Position numbers and translations under genes: made by a program
Source: Spirochaetota bacterium
GTDB lineage: Bacteria > Spirochaetota > UBA4802 > UBA5550
Direction: 5' to 3'
Length of the DNA: 52,296 bases
NCBI GenBank assembly: GCA_024276015.1
Contig: JAJRXZ010000058.1
Span: 1 to 52,296 of the forward strand
Shown here: positions 43,315-51,963 of the stretch, one piece after another
Numbering within the stretch: the stretch's first letter is position 1
Layout: each line of letters opens with the position of its first letter
The notes under the pieces: model-generated
What the model was told of the DNA's origin: nothing
Databases searched by the model: none
The model's input: the letters and a program-made list of their open reading frames with translations, nothing else

Positions 43315-45140
43315 TTAAAATATCCTAACTGCTCAAGTTTAGTAAAAATTTTTCCTGCAATCGGCAGAGCGCTTAAAGCTCCCCATTTGCCGTATTCAAC
43401 AAGAACCGTAACAACAATCGCTTTCTCAGGCGATTCATCGTATGGCGCATAACCGGTATACCAGGCATGCTGGGATATGTTCTCTTTTCTGTTTGATTTG
43501 GTCTGCGCTGTGCCGGTTTTCCCTGCAATTTTAACTTTCAGGTTTTTAAGCATTCTCTGCGTCCCCTCTGTTACGCCGAGTCTCATCCCCTCTTTCAGAG
43601 TTTTTAATGTTATAGGCGACAGGGGGGTTTCTCTGAGGCGTTCTTTTCTGAATTTTTTTATAACTTTTTTATTATCCCCTGAGAGGATCTCTTTTATTAG
43701 CTGAGGTTTGTAAGTTATGCCGTTATTTACTATTGCAGCAAGAAGGTTTGCAATTTCAATGGGTGTTACGCTGAGAAAACCCTGCCCTATGGACATATTT
43801 AGAGTGTCTCCGTCAAACCATGACTGTCCGAAAGTCTTCATCTTCCATTTCCTTGACGGAATAAACCCCTTCTCTTCGCCCGGAAGGTCGATCTCGGTTT
43901 TTTCATTAAGGCCCAGATATTCTGCATATTTCATTATTGCAGTGGGGCCTGTCATGTAGCCGAGCTGATAAAAATAAACACTGCATGATTTGGCAATAGC
44001 ATGATATAGATCGAGCTTTCCATGCGGAGCAAAACAGTAAAAGTCTCTGTCTTTAAATCCTTTTAAAGTATATTTCCCGCTGCAGAAAAAAGTTTTCTGC
44101 GGATAGGATCTTTCAGTCTCCAGTGCTGCAATTGACGTAACCAGTTTGAACGTTGATGCCGGAGGATACCTGGCCTGAATTACTCTGTTTAGGAAGGGTC
44201 TGTTCTTATCTTTTAACAGTTCTTTAATAATGGTACTGTTGTCTTTGGATATGATCATATTGGGATCATAGTCCGGTTTGCTTAATAGAGCGATTACCTC
44301 TCCTGTTGATGCTTTGATCGCAACAACAGCGCCCTGTAAATTGCCCAGCAATTCGTAAGCGGTTTTCTGAACTTCATAATCCAGTGTGAGAACAATATTG
44401 TTCCCTGCAGCGGGTTCAAGTCCCACTTCTTCCCCTTCGGTTCGGTTTTTTACATCAACAATTCTTCTTACAAATCCGTCTCTCCCTCTCAGAATTTTAT
44501 CGTATTTTTTTTCAATTCCGTTTTTCCCGATTTTTTGGTAATATTTATATCCGCTCTTTTTTAAACGTTTATATTCTCCTTTGCTTATACTGCCGATGTA
44601 TCCCACAACATGTGAAAACATATTGCCGAAGTTGTAAACTCTTACCGGAGCGTCTTCCCAGCCAATATTAGGGATCAGGTGTTCGTTTGAGGCAATTTTT
44701 ATTATTGAATCGAAACCTACATCTTCAAGAATAACAATTCTTTCCCAGGGATTTATGTCTTTCCGATCAAGTTTGATCTTGTCCCTGTCTATATTGAGCA
44801 GGGTACATAAATTGTTAAGAACCTGTTTAAACTCTTTTTTTGAAGAAAATCTTGCAGGGATCGTTGTTACATTAAAGGAAGGCCTGTTTGTTACAATACT
44901 TATTCCGCCGTGAGCAGTATCAAAATTTCTGTCATAAATTACGCCTCTTGTTGCCGGAATGGGGATGTAGTTCTCCATATTGGATCTGGATTTTATTTTG
45001 TATTGGTCCCCATGGATCAGTTGAAGGTTGATCACCTGAATTATCAGTATAAGAAAAACAATAGAAACAACCGAAACAAAAAAGTACATCCTGAATCTGA
45101 AAGCCTCAAGCATTCTGGCTTTTAAGGAAGTGTGAACCAT
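43311..45140 (-). CDS. mrdA: Penicillin-binding protein 2
   Basis: The 609-residue class B PBP has one N-terminal transmembrane segment, the dimerisation region and a transpeptidase domain with PASTFKLV (SxxK), SCSVY (SxN-type position) and KTGTAQT. It cross-links peptidoglycan laid by RodA. It starts one base after the mreD stop in the mreB-C-D-mrdA-rodA order. Confidence 0.96.
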   Translation of the reverse strand: MVHTSLKARMLEAFRFRMYFFVSVVSIVFLILIIQVINLQLIHGDQYKIKSRSNMENYIPIPATRGVIYDRNFDTAHGGISIVTNRPSFNVTTIPARFSSKKEFKQVLNNLCTLLNIDRDKIKLDRKDINPWERIVILEDVGFDSIIKIASNEHLIPNIGWEDAPVRVYNFGNMFSHVVGYIGSISKGEYKRLKKSGYKYYQKIGKNGIEKKYDKILRGRDGFVRRIVDVKNRTEGEEVGLEPAAGNNIVLTLDYEVQKTAYELLGNLQGAVVAIKASTGEVIALLSKPDYDPNMIISKDNSTIIKELLKDKNRPFLNRVIQARYPPASTFKLVTSIAALETERSYPQKTFFCSGKYTLKGFKDRDFYCFAPHGKLDLYHAIAKSCSVYFYQLGYMTGPTAIMKYAEYLGLNEKTEIDLPGEEKGFIPSRKWKMKTFGQSWFDGDTLNMSIGQGFLSVTPIEIANLLAAIVNNGITYKPQLIKEILSGDNKKVIKKFRKERLRETPLSPITLKTLKEGMRLGVTEGTQRMLKNLKVKIAGKTGTAQTKSNRKENISQHAWYTGYAPYDESPEKAIVVTVLVEYGKWGALSALPIAGKIFTKLEQLGYFK

Positions 45141-45644
45141 TTACATGCTCCCCTCTCTCATTAGTTCGTCATGGTAGATTTTATCAAAAATAAAGAAAAG
45201 AGAAGGCGCCAGAAAGGCATTATAAAATGCTTCCGGCAGAATAACATTTAATGATGAAGATATAGCCGGCTGATGAAATATATAACTCAATAATAGAACG
45301 AAAACGCCTTTAATTATTGAAGCCGAAAAAATAAGCAGTATGATCGTGATTATATTGCTCTTTAATACGCTTCTGCCGAACATACCTGCAATAAAACCGA
45401 GCGCCATTTTGGGGAATGTTAAGAGTCCCAGAGGCGAATTTGATACCGAATCGTGAATTATTCCGCTTATAAAACCGGTCACTTCTCCGTAAAATGAACC
45501 GAAATTATAAGCGAGATAGATCACAACAATAAAGAGAATGTCGGGCTTTACACCTGCAATTCTCAGCACATCAAAGGATGAATGTCCCTGTATTACAATG
45601 GATATAATTATTAAAATACCGGTATAGATATGCGCAAAAGTCAT
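45141..45644 (-). CDS. mreD: Rod shape-determining protein MreD
   Basis: The 167-residue membrane protein has about five helices and a GVKPDILFIVVIYLA segment and GEVTGFISGIIHD typical of MreD. It overlaps mreC by 4 bases (ATGA). Confidence 0.9.
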   Translation of the reverse strand: MTFAHIYTGILIIISIVIQGHSSFDVLRIAGVKPDILFIVVIYLAYNFGSFYGEVTGFISGIIHDSVSNSPLGLLTFPKMALGFIAGMFGRSVLKSNIITIILLIFSASIIKGVFVLLLSYIFHQPAISSSLNVILPEAFYNAFLAPSLFFIFDKIYHDELMREGSM

Positions 45645-46504
45645 TTGTCACCTTCAAAAATATTCAGCAGATCGGTATTGGGCTCCTTTTTAACAACAAA
45701 GACCTCTTCAATTGAGCTGTAATCAAGTGCAGGTTTAATAATTATTCTTTGGTAGGCCTGTGATTTTAATACGTCCGATTTAAGAACTTTGCCTACAAGC
45801 AGGCCGGAAGGGAATACGCCTCCCTGTCCCGATGTTATTACAACAGTCCCGTACTTGATGATTGAGGATCGGCTTACATATTCGATCACACAGAGGTTAG
45901 AAGTTGACGAAAGGCCGTGCAGCAGTCCCGGTATGCGGGTTTCCTGGAACATTACTCCAAGCTTCATTTCAGGAGATATAATGGGAACAATTCTTGAAAT
46001 ACTGTTCCTTACTTCTGCGATTTTTCCTACAACAGCCTTATATCCTCCCTGATATGCCAGAACGGGCATATTCACTTTTATTCCGTCATTTTCGCCTTTG
46101 TCAATGATGAGAGTTTTAAACCAGTTATCCGGATCTTTTGAAATGATCGCTGCAGGAATAGAATCGTACTGAATTCTTTCTTTTAAGCCTAAAAGCCGGC
46201 GAAGTCTTCTGTTCTCAATTTTTAATTCGCTGATCTCTTCAGTCAGGGATTCGTATTTCTGGAGTCTTTTTCTTGTTGCTCTGAGTTCCTTCTTAACACC
46301 GCTCAATTCGGTATATCCTTTCCATAGTTTGCTGAAGCCTCCCTGCATGCCGTGATATGCTTTCTGAAAGGGAACCGTAAAAGCGTTTCCGATCCCTTCA
46401 ATTGTAAATGTGAAGGAACTGGATTTTATTGACAAAGATATTATGCAGAAAAGAGTGAAAGCTATAAATGTAATTATAGTCTTATGTCTGATAAAAAAAT
46501 CCAC
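45641..46504 (-). CDS. mreC: Rod shape-determining protein MreC
   Basis: The 287-residue protein has an N-terminal membrane segment, a coiled coil (about residues 70-105: LRATRKRLQKYESLTEE onward) and the two-barrel periplasmic domain with DNWFKTLIIDKGENDGI and VVTSGQGGVFPSGLLVG. It lies 7 bases after mreB. Confidence 0.94.
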   Translation of the reverse strand: MDFFIRHKTIITFIAFTLFCIISLSIKSSSFTFTIEGIGNAFTVPFQKAYHGMQGGFSKLWKGYTELSGVKKELRATRKRLQKYESLTEEISELKIENRRLRRLLGLKERIQYDSIPAAIISKDPDNWFKTLIIDKGENDGIKVNMPVLAYQGGYKAVVGKIAEVRNSISRIVPIISPEMKLGVMFQETRIPGLLHGLSSTSNLCVIEYVSRSSIIKYGTVVITSGQGGVFPSGLLVGKVLKSDVLKSQAYQRIIIKPALDYSSIEEVFVVKKEPNTDLLNIFEGDK

Positions 46505-46511
46505 CTGGTAA

Positions 46512-47537
46512 TTACTTTAAATTAGCCCTGTTTAGATTTTTTATTTCCTCAAGAAACTTTCCGGCACCCAGTACCACGCATGTCAGCGGATTCTCGGCAA
46601 GGATAACCGGAACGCCGGTCTCTTTACTTATAAATTTATCAAGCCCTTTAAGCAAGGAACCGCCGCCTGTCATTACTATCCCTCTTTCCATTATATCCGC
46701 TGCAAGTTCCGGCGGTGTTTTTTCAAGCGCATGTTTAACTCCGTCCAGAATCTGATCCACCGGTTCTTTCAGAGCCTTTCTCATCTCTATGGAATCGATT
46801 TCCAGCGTTCTGGGCAGGCCCGACATGGCATCTCTGCCTTTTAATTCCATTCTTTCAACTTTTTTTTCAGGGAAAACATTGCCAAGCTGAAATTTTACTT
46901 CTTCGGCCATTCTTTCGCCGATTATCAGGTTATACTGTGTTCTCATATATTTGATAATTGCTTCGTCAAATTCGTCGCCCGCGATCCTGATAGAATCGGC
47001 AATGACCATTCCCCCGAGAGAGATAACTGCAATTTCAGTTGTACCTCCGCCGATATCGATAAGCATATTTCCTGCCGGTTCATGTATCGGGATATTCGCC
47101 CCGATAGCTGCTGCAAGAGCTTCCTCTATTAAAAAGATCTCTCTCGCCCCGGCCTGTTCTGCCGATTCTCTTACTGCGCGTTTTTCAACTTCTGTGATTC
47201 CGGATGGGACGCCGATTACAACACGGGGCCGTACAAGGGCTTTTCTTTTATGTACTTTTGTAATAAAATACCTTATCATCTTCTCAACAGTTTCGAAATC
47301 GGCAATTACTCCGTCTTTCATCGGTCTAATAGCAACGATGTCTCCCGGCGTCCTGCCCAGCATTCTTTTTGCTTCGTGTCCTACGGCAAGAACCTTGCCG
47401 GTACTTGTTTGAACCGCTACTACGGAAGGTTCACTCAATACTATGCCCTGTCCTTTTACATGAACCAGAGTATTGGCAGTGCCAAGATCAATACCCATGT
47501 CATTTGAGAACATTCCGTAAAATGAATTGAAAATCAT
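46512..47537 (-). CDS. mreB: Cell-shape actin homologue MreB
   Basis: The 341-residue actin-fold protein has [39 protein letters not shown] (split), [15 protein letters not shown] and [14 protein letters not shown]. It polymerises to guide the rod complex. It heads a five-gene operon; the 287-bp region upstream has TGTCAA (47666-47671) and ATTATA (47646-47651), a minus-strand -35/-10 pair with a short 14-base spacer. Confidence 0.97.
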   Translation of the reverse strand: MIFNSFYGMFSNDMGIDLGTANTLVHVKGQGIVLSEPSVVAVQTSTGKVLAVGHEAKRMLGRTPGDIVAIRPMKDGVIADFETVEKMIRYFITKVHKRKALVRPRVVIGVPSGITEVEKRAVRESAEQAGAREIFLIEEALAAAIGANIPIHEPAGNMLIDIGGGTTEIAVISLGGMVIADSIRIAGDEFDEAIIKYMRTQYNLIIGERMAEEVKFQLGNVFPEKKVERMELKGRDAMSGLPRTLEIDSIEMRKALKEPVDQILDGVKHALEKTPPELAADIMERGIVMTGGGSLLKGLDKFISKETGVPVILAENPLTCVVLGAGKFLEEIKNLNRANLK

Positions 47538-47824
47538 CTATAGTAACTCCTGTAGTTTTCTGATACTTCGGAAAATGTTAAAAAACCATTATATGTATTA
47601 AGAATCCTTTCAAATGAAGATGGATTTTAAATATATTAATTCTCAATTATATTATGTTAAATTTTTGTCAAGTGATAATCTTTTTACAAGCACAGGGTCT
47701 ATGTTCATTATTTTTTTGTGATCTATTAGTAAAGGAAGAAAATATTTTTTTTGAAGTTATCCGGTTTATTGTATATCTTTTTATGCGGATAAGTTTAATG
47801 ATATATAGATCACAAAGTCACATT

Positions 47825-48826
47825 TTACATTACATCAAGCAGTTTTTTCACTTCGGAATTTGTTCTGTCAGTGACAAGAACTTTATTCCAGATCGCCTTT
47901 GCCTTTTCAAGATCACCTGTTGCAGAATAATTTTTTCCGATCCATATTCTTAATTCATTGTCTTTCCCGTCAATTTCCAGTCCTTTATAAAAATAAGAAA
48001 GAGATTCATTAAAAAGAGATTGTTTAAAGTAAATTTTGCCAAGGTTAAAATATATCAGCTTTAAGATCTTACTGTTTTTTGTATGGGCAAGAGCGCTTTT
48101 AAAATTCATAATTGAATCGGTATACTGCTTTGCAAGCATCTGTGACTTGGCAAGGAAGAGTTTTCCGGGAATGCTCTCTTCTGTTCTGCCTTTTTCTTTC
48201 AGGTATCTGATCCCTTGGTCCTCTTTGCCGGTACATATATTAATGACAGAGAATAATCTGATGTCGTCAATACTATTTAATTCGGATTTGCTTCGTATCT
48301 GTTCCAGTATCATTAAGATCCGGTCCGGTTCATTAAATCTGCAATAAAAGCATGACCAGGCAAGTATTGCCGCATATTCCTGAGATATTTCGCCGTCTTC
48401 GTTCAGAGCGATCCCTTTTTTTATGAATTTTATTGCCTTTGTAAACTCTAACAGCGCTTTACTGTTTATTGTATTTAAAAAGTCATTAATGAATAATTCG
48501 GTAAAACTTCCCTGAAGGTAGGTTTTACCGAGATCGAAGTGAACCTTGCCGGATATTAAAAAAGCATCGGCATTGAGAGGGTTCTCATCTCTGTAACGTT
48601 TTAATATTTCCGTGAGATGGTTTAATTCACTGCGCTTCCTTGTAATATCCTTTATCTTTGCCGTTTTGTCTATCTGTTCGAAAAGTTTGTTGTAGGAATA
48701 CTTCCAGAAATAGAGATATTTTCTGTATTTATATCCTGCTGATGCAGATAAAGACAACAGTATAATAATCAGCAGATATTTGATAATTTTTGAGCGTTTT
48801 TTTCTTGTTTTATACCTGTAATACAT
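47825..48826 (-). CDS. Membrane-anchored TPR-like protein
   Basis: The 333-residue protein has a basic N-terminus, one transmembrane helix (about residues 17-31) and helical repeats of TPR type, best seen in LIYFNLGKIYFKQSLFNE and the following YFYKGLEIDG region. The bulk is probably periplasmic. It is paired with the 263-residue gene 34 bases upstream. The function is unknown; such proteins often scaffold envelope complexes. Confidence 0.78.
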   Translation of the reverse strand: MYYRYKTRKKRSKIIKYLLIIILLSLSASAGYKYRKYLYFWKYSYNKLFEQIDKTAKIKDITRKRSELNHLTEILKRYRDENPLNADAFLISGKVHFDLGKTYLQGSFTELFINDFLNTINSKALLEFTKAIKFIKKGIALNEDGEISQEYAAILAWSCFYCRFNEPDRILMILEQIRSKSELNSIDDIRLFSVINICTGKEDQGIRYLKEKGRTEESIPGKLFLAKSQMLAKQYTDSIMNFKSALAHTKNSKILKLIYFNLGKIYFKQSLFNESLSYFYKGLEIDGKDNELRIWIGKNYSATGDLEKAKAIWNKVLVTDRTNSEVKKLLDVM

Positions 48827-48860
48827 CTTAACCGGTGTTACCTATTGATAAAATATTATT

Positions 48861-49652
48861 TTAACTCTGCTTGCCGATAAGATCTTTGTAACTCTCTTCT
48901 ATCTTATTTATTATATCGGTCTCTTTGTCCGTTATAAATAGTTTTGCAGTATCGCTTCCTTTAATAAAAAATGCCAGATAGTTCTCTCCGGAAAATAGTT
49001 CATGAATTTTATGAAAGTCAAACCTGAAGTGCTTCTTTTCCATATTGAAGTTAATTCCATCTCTGTCCAGAATAAGTCTGCCTCTGCCGACCCGGCTTAT
49101 ATTTTTGTATTTTGTGATGGTCGGATCAATATTTCCGGAACTGGTCCTGTAGTCTATTAATGACGATGTATCATTATATAAAGTGAAGTTTGAAGATCCG
49201 TTTCTATCTATATTGTCGGTTTCGGGATCTTCGTCAAAATATTCCTGCGGGGATGCTGTTTCCTTGAAGTCAATATCCGTGTCATTACCCGATTCGATAT
49301 CCTCTTTTAATTTATTAAACTCTTGATCGGAAAATTCCGTTGTTTCAGCATCATCAAAAAAGAAGAAATCGTCTTCCGGTTCGCTGAGGCTGTTCTCTTC
49401 CGGATCATGATGATCGGAAACGTCATTCTCGTCAGAATATAAATAGTGCGGGACAATTCTTTTGTCCGCAATACTTTCATCGTTTATCTCAATTGTATTG
49501 TCTGTATTCTCCTTTTCAGGTTCAGACGGAATTTTTCTCTTCGTTTTTTTTACAAAAGGTTTTTTCTTTTCGGATCCATCGGAGCTGTTAATTATCGAAT
49601 AAACAAAGAGCAGTATTCCCGAAATTATAAATAGTATGGACAGATATAGCAT
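48861..49652 (-). CDS. Membrane-anchored acidic protein with a possible PH-like C-terminal domain
   Basis: The 263-residue protein starts with a transmembrane helix (about residues 3-21) and a basic stretch, then about 130 strongly acidic, probably disordered residues. The last 90 residues look folded: RVGRGRLILDRDGINFNM, HFRFDFHKIHELFSGE and a final helix, a pattern like PH or PH-like domains. The orientation suggests a cytoplasmic tail after an N-terminal anchor, but this is not certain. It lies upstream of the TPR gene on the same strand. Confidence 0.65.
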   Translation of the reverse strand: MLYLSILFIISGILLFVYSIINSSDGSEKKKPFVKKTKRKIPSEPEKENTDNTIEINDESIADKRIVPHYLYSDENDVSDHHDPEENSLSEPEDDFFFFDDAETTEFSDQEFNKLKEDIESGNDTDIDFKETASPQEYFDEDPETDNIDRNGSSNFTLYNDTSSLIDYRTSSGNIDPTITKYKNISRVGRGRLILDRDGINFNMEKKHFRFDFHKIHELFSGENYLAFFIKGSDTAKLFITDKETDIINKIEESYKDLIGKQS

Positions 49653-49780
49653 AGTATGACGTTTTTAAATAATTATAGAGTTAGTTTACAACAACACTTT
49701 CATTGCAGTCACGATTTTCCTTGCTGATAAATAAAATGTCAAGACCTTTTCGAAATTTGGAGTCTAATATCCCTATTATT

Positions 49781-50755
49781 TTATCCGGTTTTCCATAGTC
49801 CCGCTTTCAGGTAGTGATCTTTATGAGGAGGAAAATCTTCAGGTTCATTTTCGAACATTATAAGCCGCCATTTTGAAGGATGATATGACAGGTATTCTTC
49901 TTTGGATACTGAAAATGAATTAATACACGTTAATATATGGCCGCAGGGCTCAAGGATCTTATCAATTTCCGGCAATGTATGCGCATAATCTTTTTTTACC
50001 GAGAAGGTTCTTTTTTTATTTCTTGAAAAGGTAGGAGGATCAAATATAATAAAATCAAATTTTCGGTTTTTTTTGCGGAAAATTTTTATCCGGCTCATTG
50101 CATCGCCATAAATAAAATCTCTGTCATTTATATTAAGATTATTCAGGCAGTAATTATTCTTTGCTTTTTTTATAACTCTTTTGGAAAGGTCAACATTTAC
50201 CGCATTTTTTACTCCGCATGTCAGGGCATGGACCGAAAAGATCGATGTATAGGAAAAAAGGTTCAGCATTGTGCTGATTTTTTTTTCTTTATAGACAGTT
50301 TTCAGTTTGTCCCTTACTCTTCTCATATCAAGAAAAATTCCGGTATTTTGGCCGTTTATGAGATCTGCAAAGGCATAAATCCCGTTAGTTTTTACTTTAT
50401 AGTTTTCCTGAGGGATATTCCCCCACAGTAAAAGGCTTTTTCTGATCTTATTGTAGTCATGGCTGCCTTTAAGTTCTGTTCGGTTTTTTAACAGTATCCC
50501 GCAAATATCAGATGGGAGTTCCAGTATAGATCGTATTAAGCTGTCTCTTAACCCGGGGGTGTTAAAGAGTTTATTATGGATATATTCGCTGAAGTATTGG
50601 ATCAGTATATAGGCCCCGTAGAGATCGATTGTTAAACCTTCTATCCCGTCGCCTGCTGAATTGAAGAGTCTGAAACAGTCATTCACGCTGTTGCTGAAGA
50701 GATATGCCCGTCTTTCGAATGCTCTTTTTATAGCATTGATCATCTTATCAGACAA
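49781..50755 (-). CDS. RlmI-like SAM-dependent rRNA methyltransferase
   Basis: The 324-residue protein has the RlmI/RlmK-type linker (FRLFNSAGDGIEGLTIDLYG), the TGIFLDMRRVRD segment before the Rossmann fold, motif I in LNLFSYTSIFSVHA and the catalytic FDPPTFSRNK. The N-terminal PUA domain of Escherichia coli RlmI (about 396 residues) appears to be missing. It overlaps the eda-like gene by 8 bases. The methylated base cannot be inferred. Confidence 0.88.
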   Translation of the reverse strand: MSDKMINAIKRAFERRAYLFSNSVNDCFRLFNSAGDGIEGLTIDLYGAYILIQYFSEYIHNKLFNTPGLRDSLIRSILELPSDICGILLKNRTELKGSHDYNKIRKSLLLWGNIPQENYKVKTNGIYAFADLINGQNTGIFLDMRRVRDKLKTVYKEKKISTMLNLFSYTSIFSVHALTCGVKNAVNVDLSKRVIKKAKNNYCLNNLNINDRDFIYGDAMSRIKIFRKKNRKFDFIIFDPPTFSRNKKRTFSVKKDYAHTLPEIDKILEPCGHILTCINSFSVSKEEYLSYHPSKWRLIMFENEPEDFPPHKDHYLKAGLWKTG

Positions 50756-51395
50756 TAAGGGTATCCTTTACCAGTGAAGTTATGTTCTTTATCCTTTTTT
50801 CAATTAAATTAAAATCTCCGTTTTTTATGAGCCTGCTGTCGGTTATATAGGACATTCCGCATGCAATTACTTTTTCTAATTCGAGATAATCTTTACAATT
50901 CGTTTCGTTTATTCCTCCTGTGGGCATGAGATAAAAATCTTTCATTTTAAAAGGAGCTGTTATGGATCTGATGTAAGATGCTCCGCCAAGCTGTCCGGCA
51001 GGAAATATTTTCACAATATCGGATCTTTTTAATGCGGTGTTCAGCTCGGACGGTGTTGCTATCCCTGGTATAAATGGAATCCCAACTGTTTCGGCATGAT
51101 CAATAAGTTCCGTATCCAGCGAGGGGGAAACGGCAAATTTTGCGCCGCTGTTAAAGGCTGTTTTTAATGACTCTTTTGAAAGAACACTGCCTGCACCTGT
51201 AATGATCCGGGGATATTTTTTTGCCACTTCTTCAATGCACTTATATGCAGATCCAGTTCTTAATGTTATTTCAATTAGTCCTATGGAATTAGTCATAAGT
51301 ATTTCAGTTATTCTCAATGCGTCGTCGGGATCATCAAATACGGCAACCGGAACAATTTTGATTTTTGACAAAATATTTATTAATTTTTCAGACAT
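50748..51395 (-). CDS. eda: KDPG/KHG aldolase
   Basis: The ATG at 51395 has GGAGA upstream; a reading from 51458 would add 21 residues without support. The 215-residue class I aldolase has the general base Glu in IEITLRT, the Schiff-base Lys in VKIFPAGQLGG and the MPTGGINETN phosphate loop. It splits 2-keto-3-deoxy-6-phosphogluconate or the related hydroxyglutarate substrate. No edd is nearby. A near-perfect promoter lies upstream. Confidence 0.93.
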   Translation of the reverse strand: MSEKLINILSKIKIVPVAVFDDPDDALRITEILMTNSIGLIEITLRTGSAYKCIEEVAKKYPRIITGAGSVLSKESLKTAFNSGAKFAVSPSLDTELIDHAETVGIPFIPGIATPSELNTALKRSDIVKIFPAGQLGGASYIRSITAPFKMKDFYLMPTGGINETNCKDYLELEKVIACGMSYITDSRLIKNGDFNLIEKRIKNITSLVKDTLIV

Positions 51396-51456
51396 TGTTT
51401 TCTCCAGCTGAATAAGTTTCATCGGATAAAAAAACAACAGATAAATATAAGAGTTC

Positions 51457-51486
51457 ATTATATTACAACAAAAAAAAATATGTCAA
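51457..51486 (-). promoter_or_regulatory. Promoter of the eda unit
   Basis: On the minus strand TTGACA (51486-51481), 18 bases including a T run, and TATAAT (51462-51457), both perfect boxes. The -35 box ends two bases from copy 3 of the dispersed repeat. Confidence 0.7.
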
Positions 51487-51487
51487 G

Positions 51488-51513
51488 CCCGAATTCAAGT
51501 TTGAAGTGCAACA
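51488..51513 (+). repeat. Dispersed 26-bp repeat, copy 3
   Basis: CCCGAATTCAAG followed by TTTGAAGTGCAACA; 24 of 26 bases equal to copy 1 at 14372-14397, in the same orientation. It lies between the eda promoter and an otherwise empty stretch. Confidence 0.75.
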
Positions 51514-51700
51514 TTGAGAGAGGGCCGGCGGGAACTAAAAAATAAAATACCAATTCTCAAGAAAGATATTTGAATGGGAATTAAAGAGCAAATGAATTCC
51601 CCTCAATAGATGTTTGGCCGTGAGCCCTTGGACGGAAACCCGATGTTTAGGCGGGACTTCCGATCCATTTTTTCTGTTAAGGTCGGTCATTACCTAAAAA

Positions 51701-51736
51701 GTAGCGTTCATTACACTCTATGTAGCGTTCATTACA
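51701..51736. repeat. Pair of 15-bp direct repeats, 21 bp apart
   Basis: GTAGCGTTCATTACA occurs at 51701-51715 and again at 51722-51736. The period of 21 bases is two helical turns. It could be an activator site for the promoter at 51763 or the multiple terminal repeats of an IS21-type element end. Confidence 0.75.
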
Positions 51737-51762
51737 TTGATAGCAGTGCCGCTATTTTTTTG

Positions 51763-51791
51763 TTGACAAAATTAAAAAAATGTTTTTATAT
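51763..51791 (+). promoter_or_regulatory. Promoter candidate upstream of the last gene
   Basis: TTGACA (51763-51768) with 17 bases to TTATAT (51786-51791), or 18 to TATATA. It points to the partial gene at 51964, about 165 bases downstream. Confidence 0.45.
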
Positions 51792-51963
51792 ATCGATCAT
51801 CATTGAATTTTTCCATATTAAATGGATCGCTATATGATGCGATCATGATCTTGCCCTTTATCAACGGACAAGATAGGTGCTTTTTGGTATAGTTAATAAG
51901 ATCAAGAAGGATATTTGTGTTTGGGTTTATCCGATATAAAGATATTTATTAATATGCAACAAT

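Larger units (their letters stand above)
51514..51963. other. 450-bp intergenic region without a supported gene
   Basis: Beyond the dispersed repeat this stretch holds a 15-bp direct repeat (51701-51736) and a promoter candidate (51763-51791). A GC-richer patch (51600-51660) differs from the surrounding AT-rich DNA and may be a decayed mobile-element fragment. The open frame at 51610-51837 has no ribosome binding site and no protein-like composition. Confidence 0.5.

Noticed and set aside
51610-51837. 75-residue open frame in the last intergenic region
   Set aside because: No ribosome binding site, no family resemblance, and it runs through the 15-bp direct repeats and a promoter.
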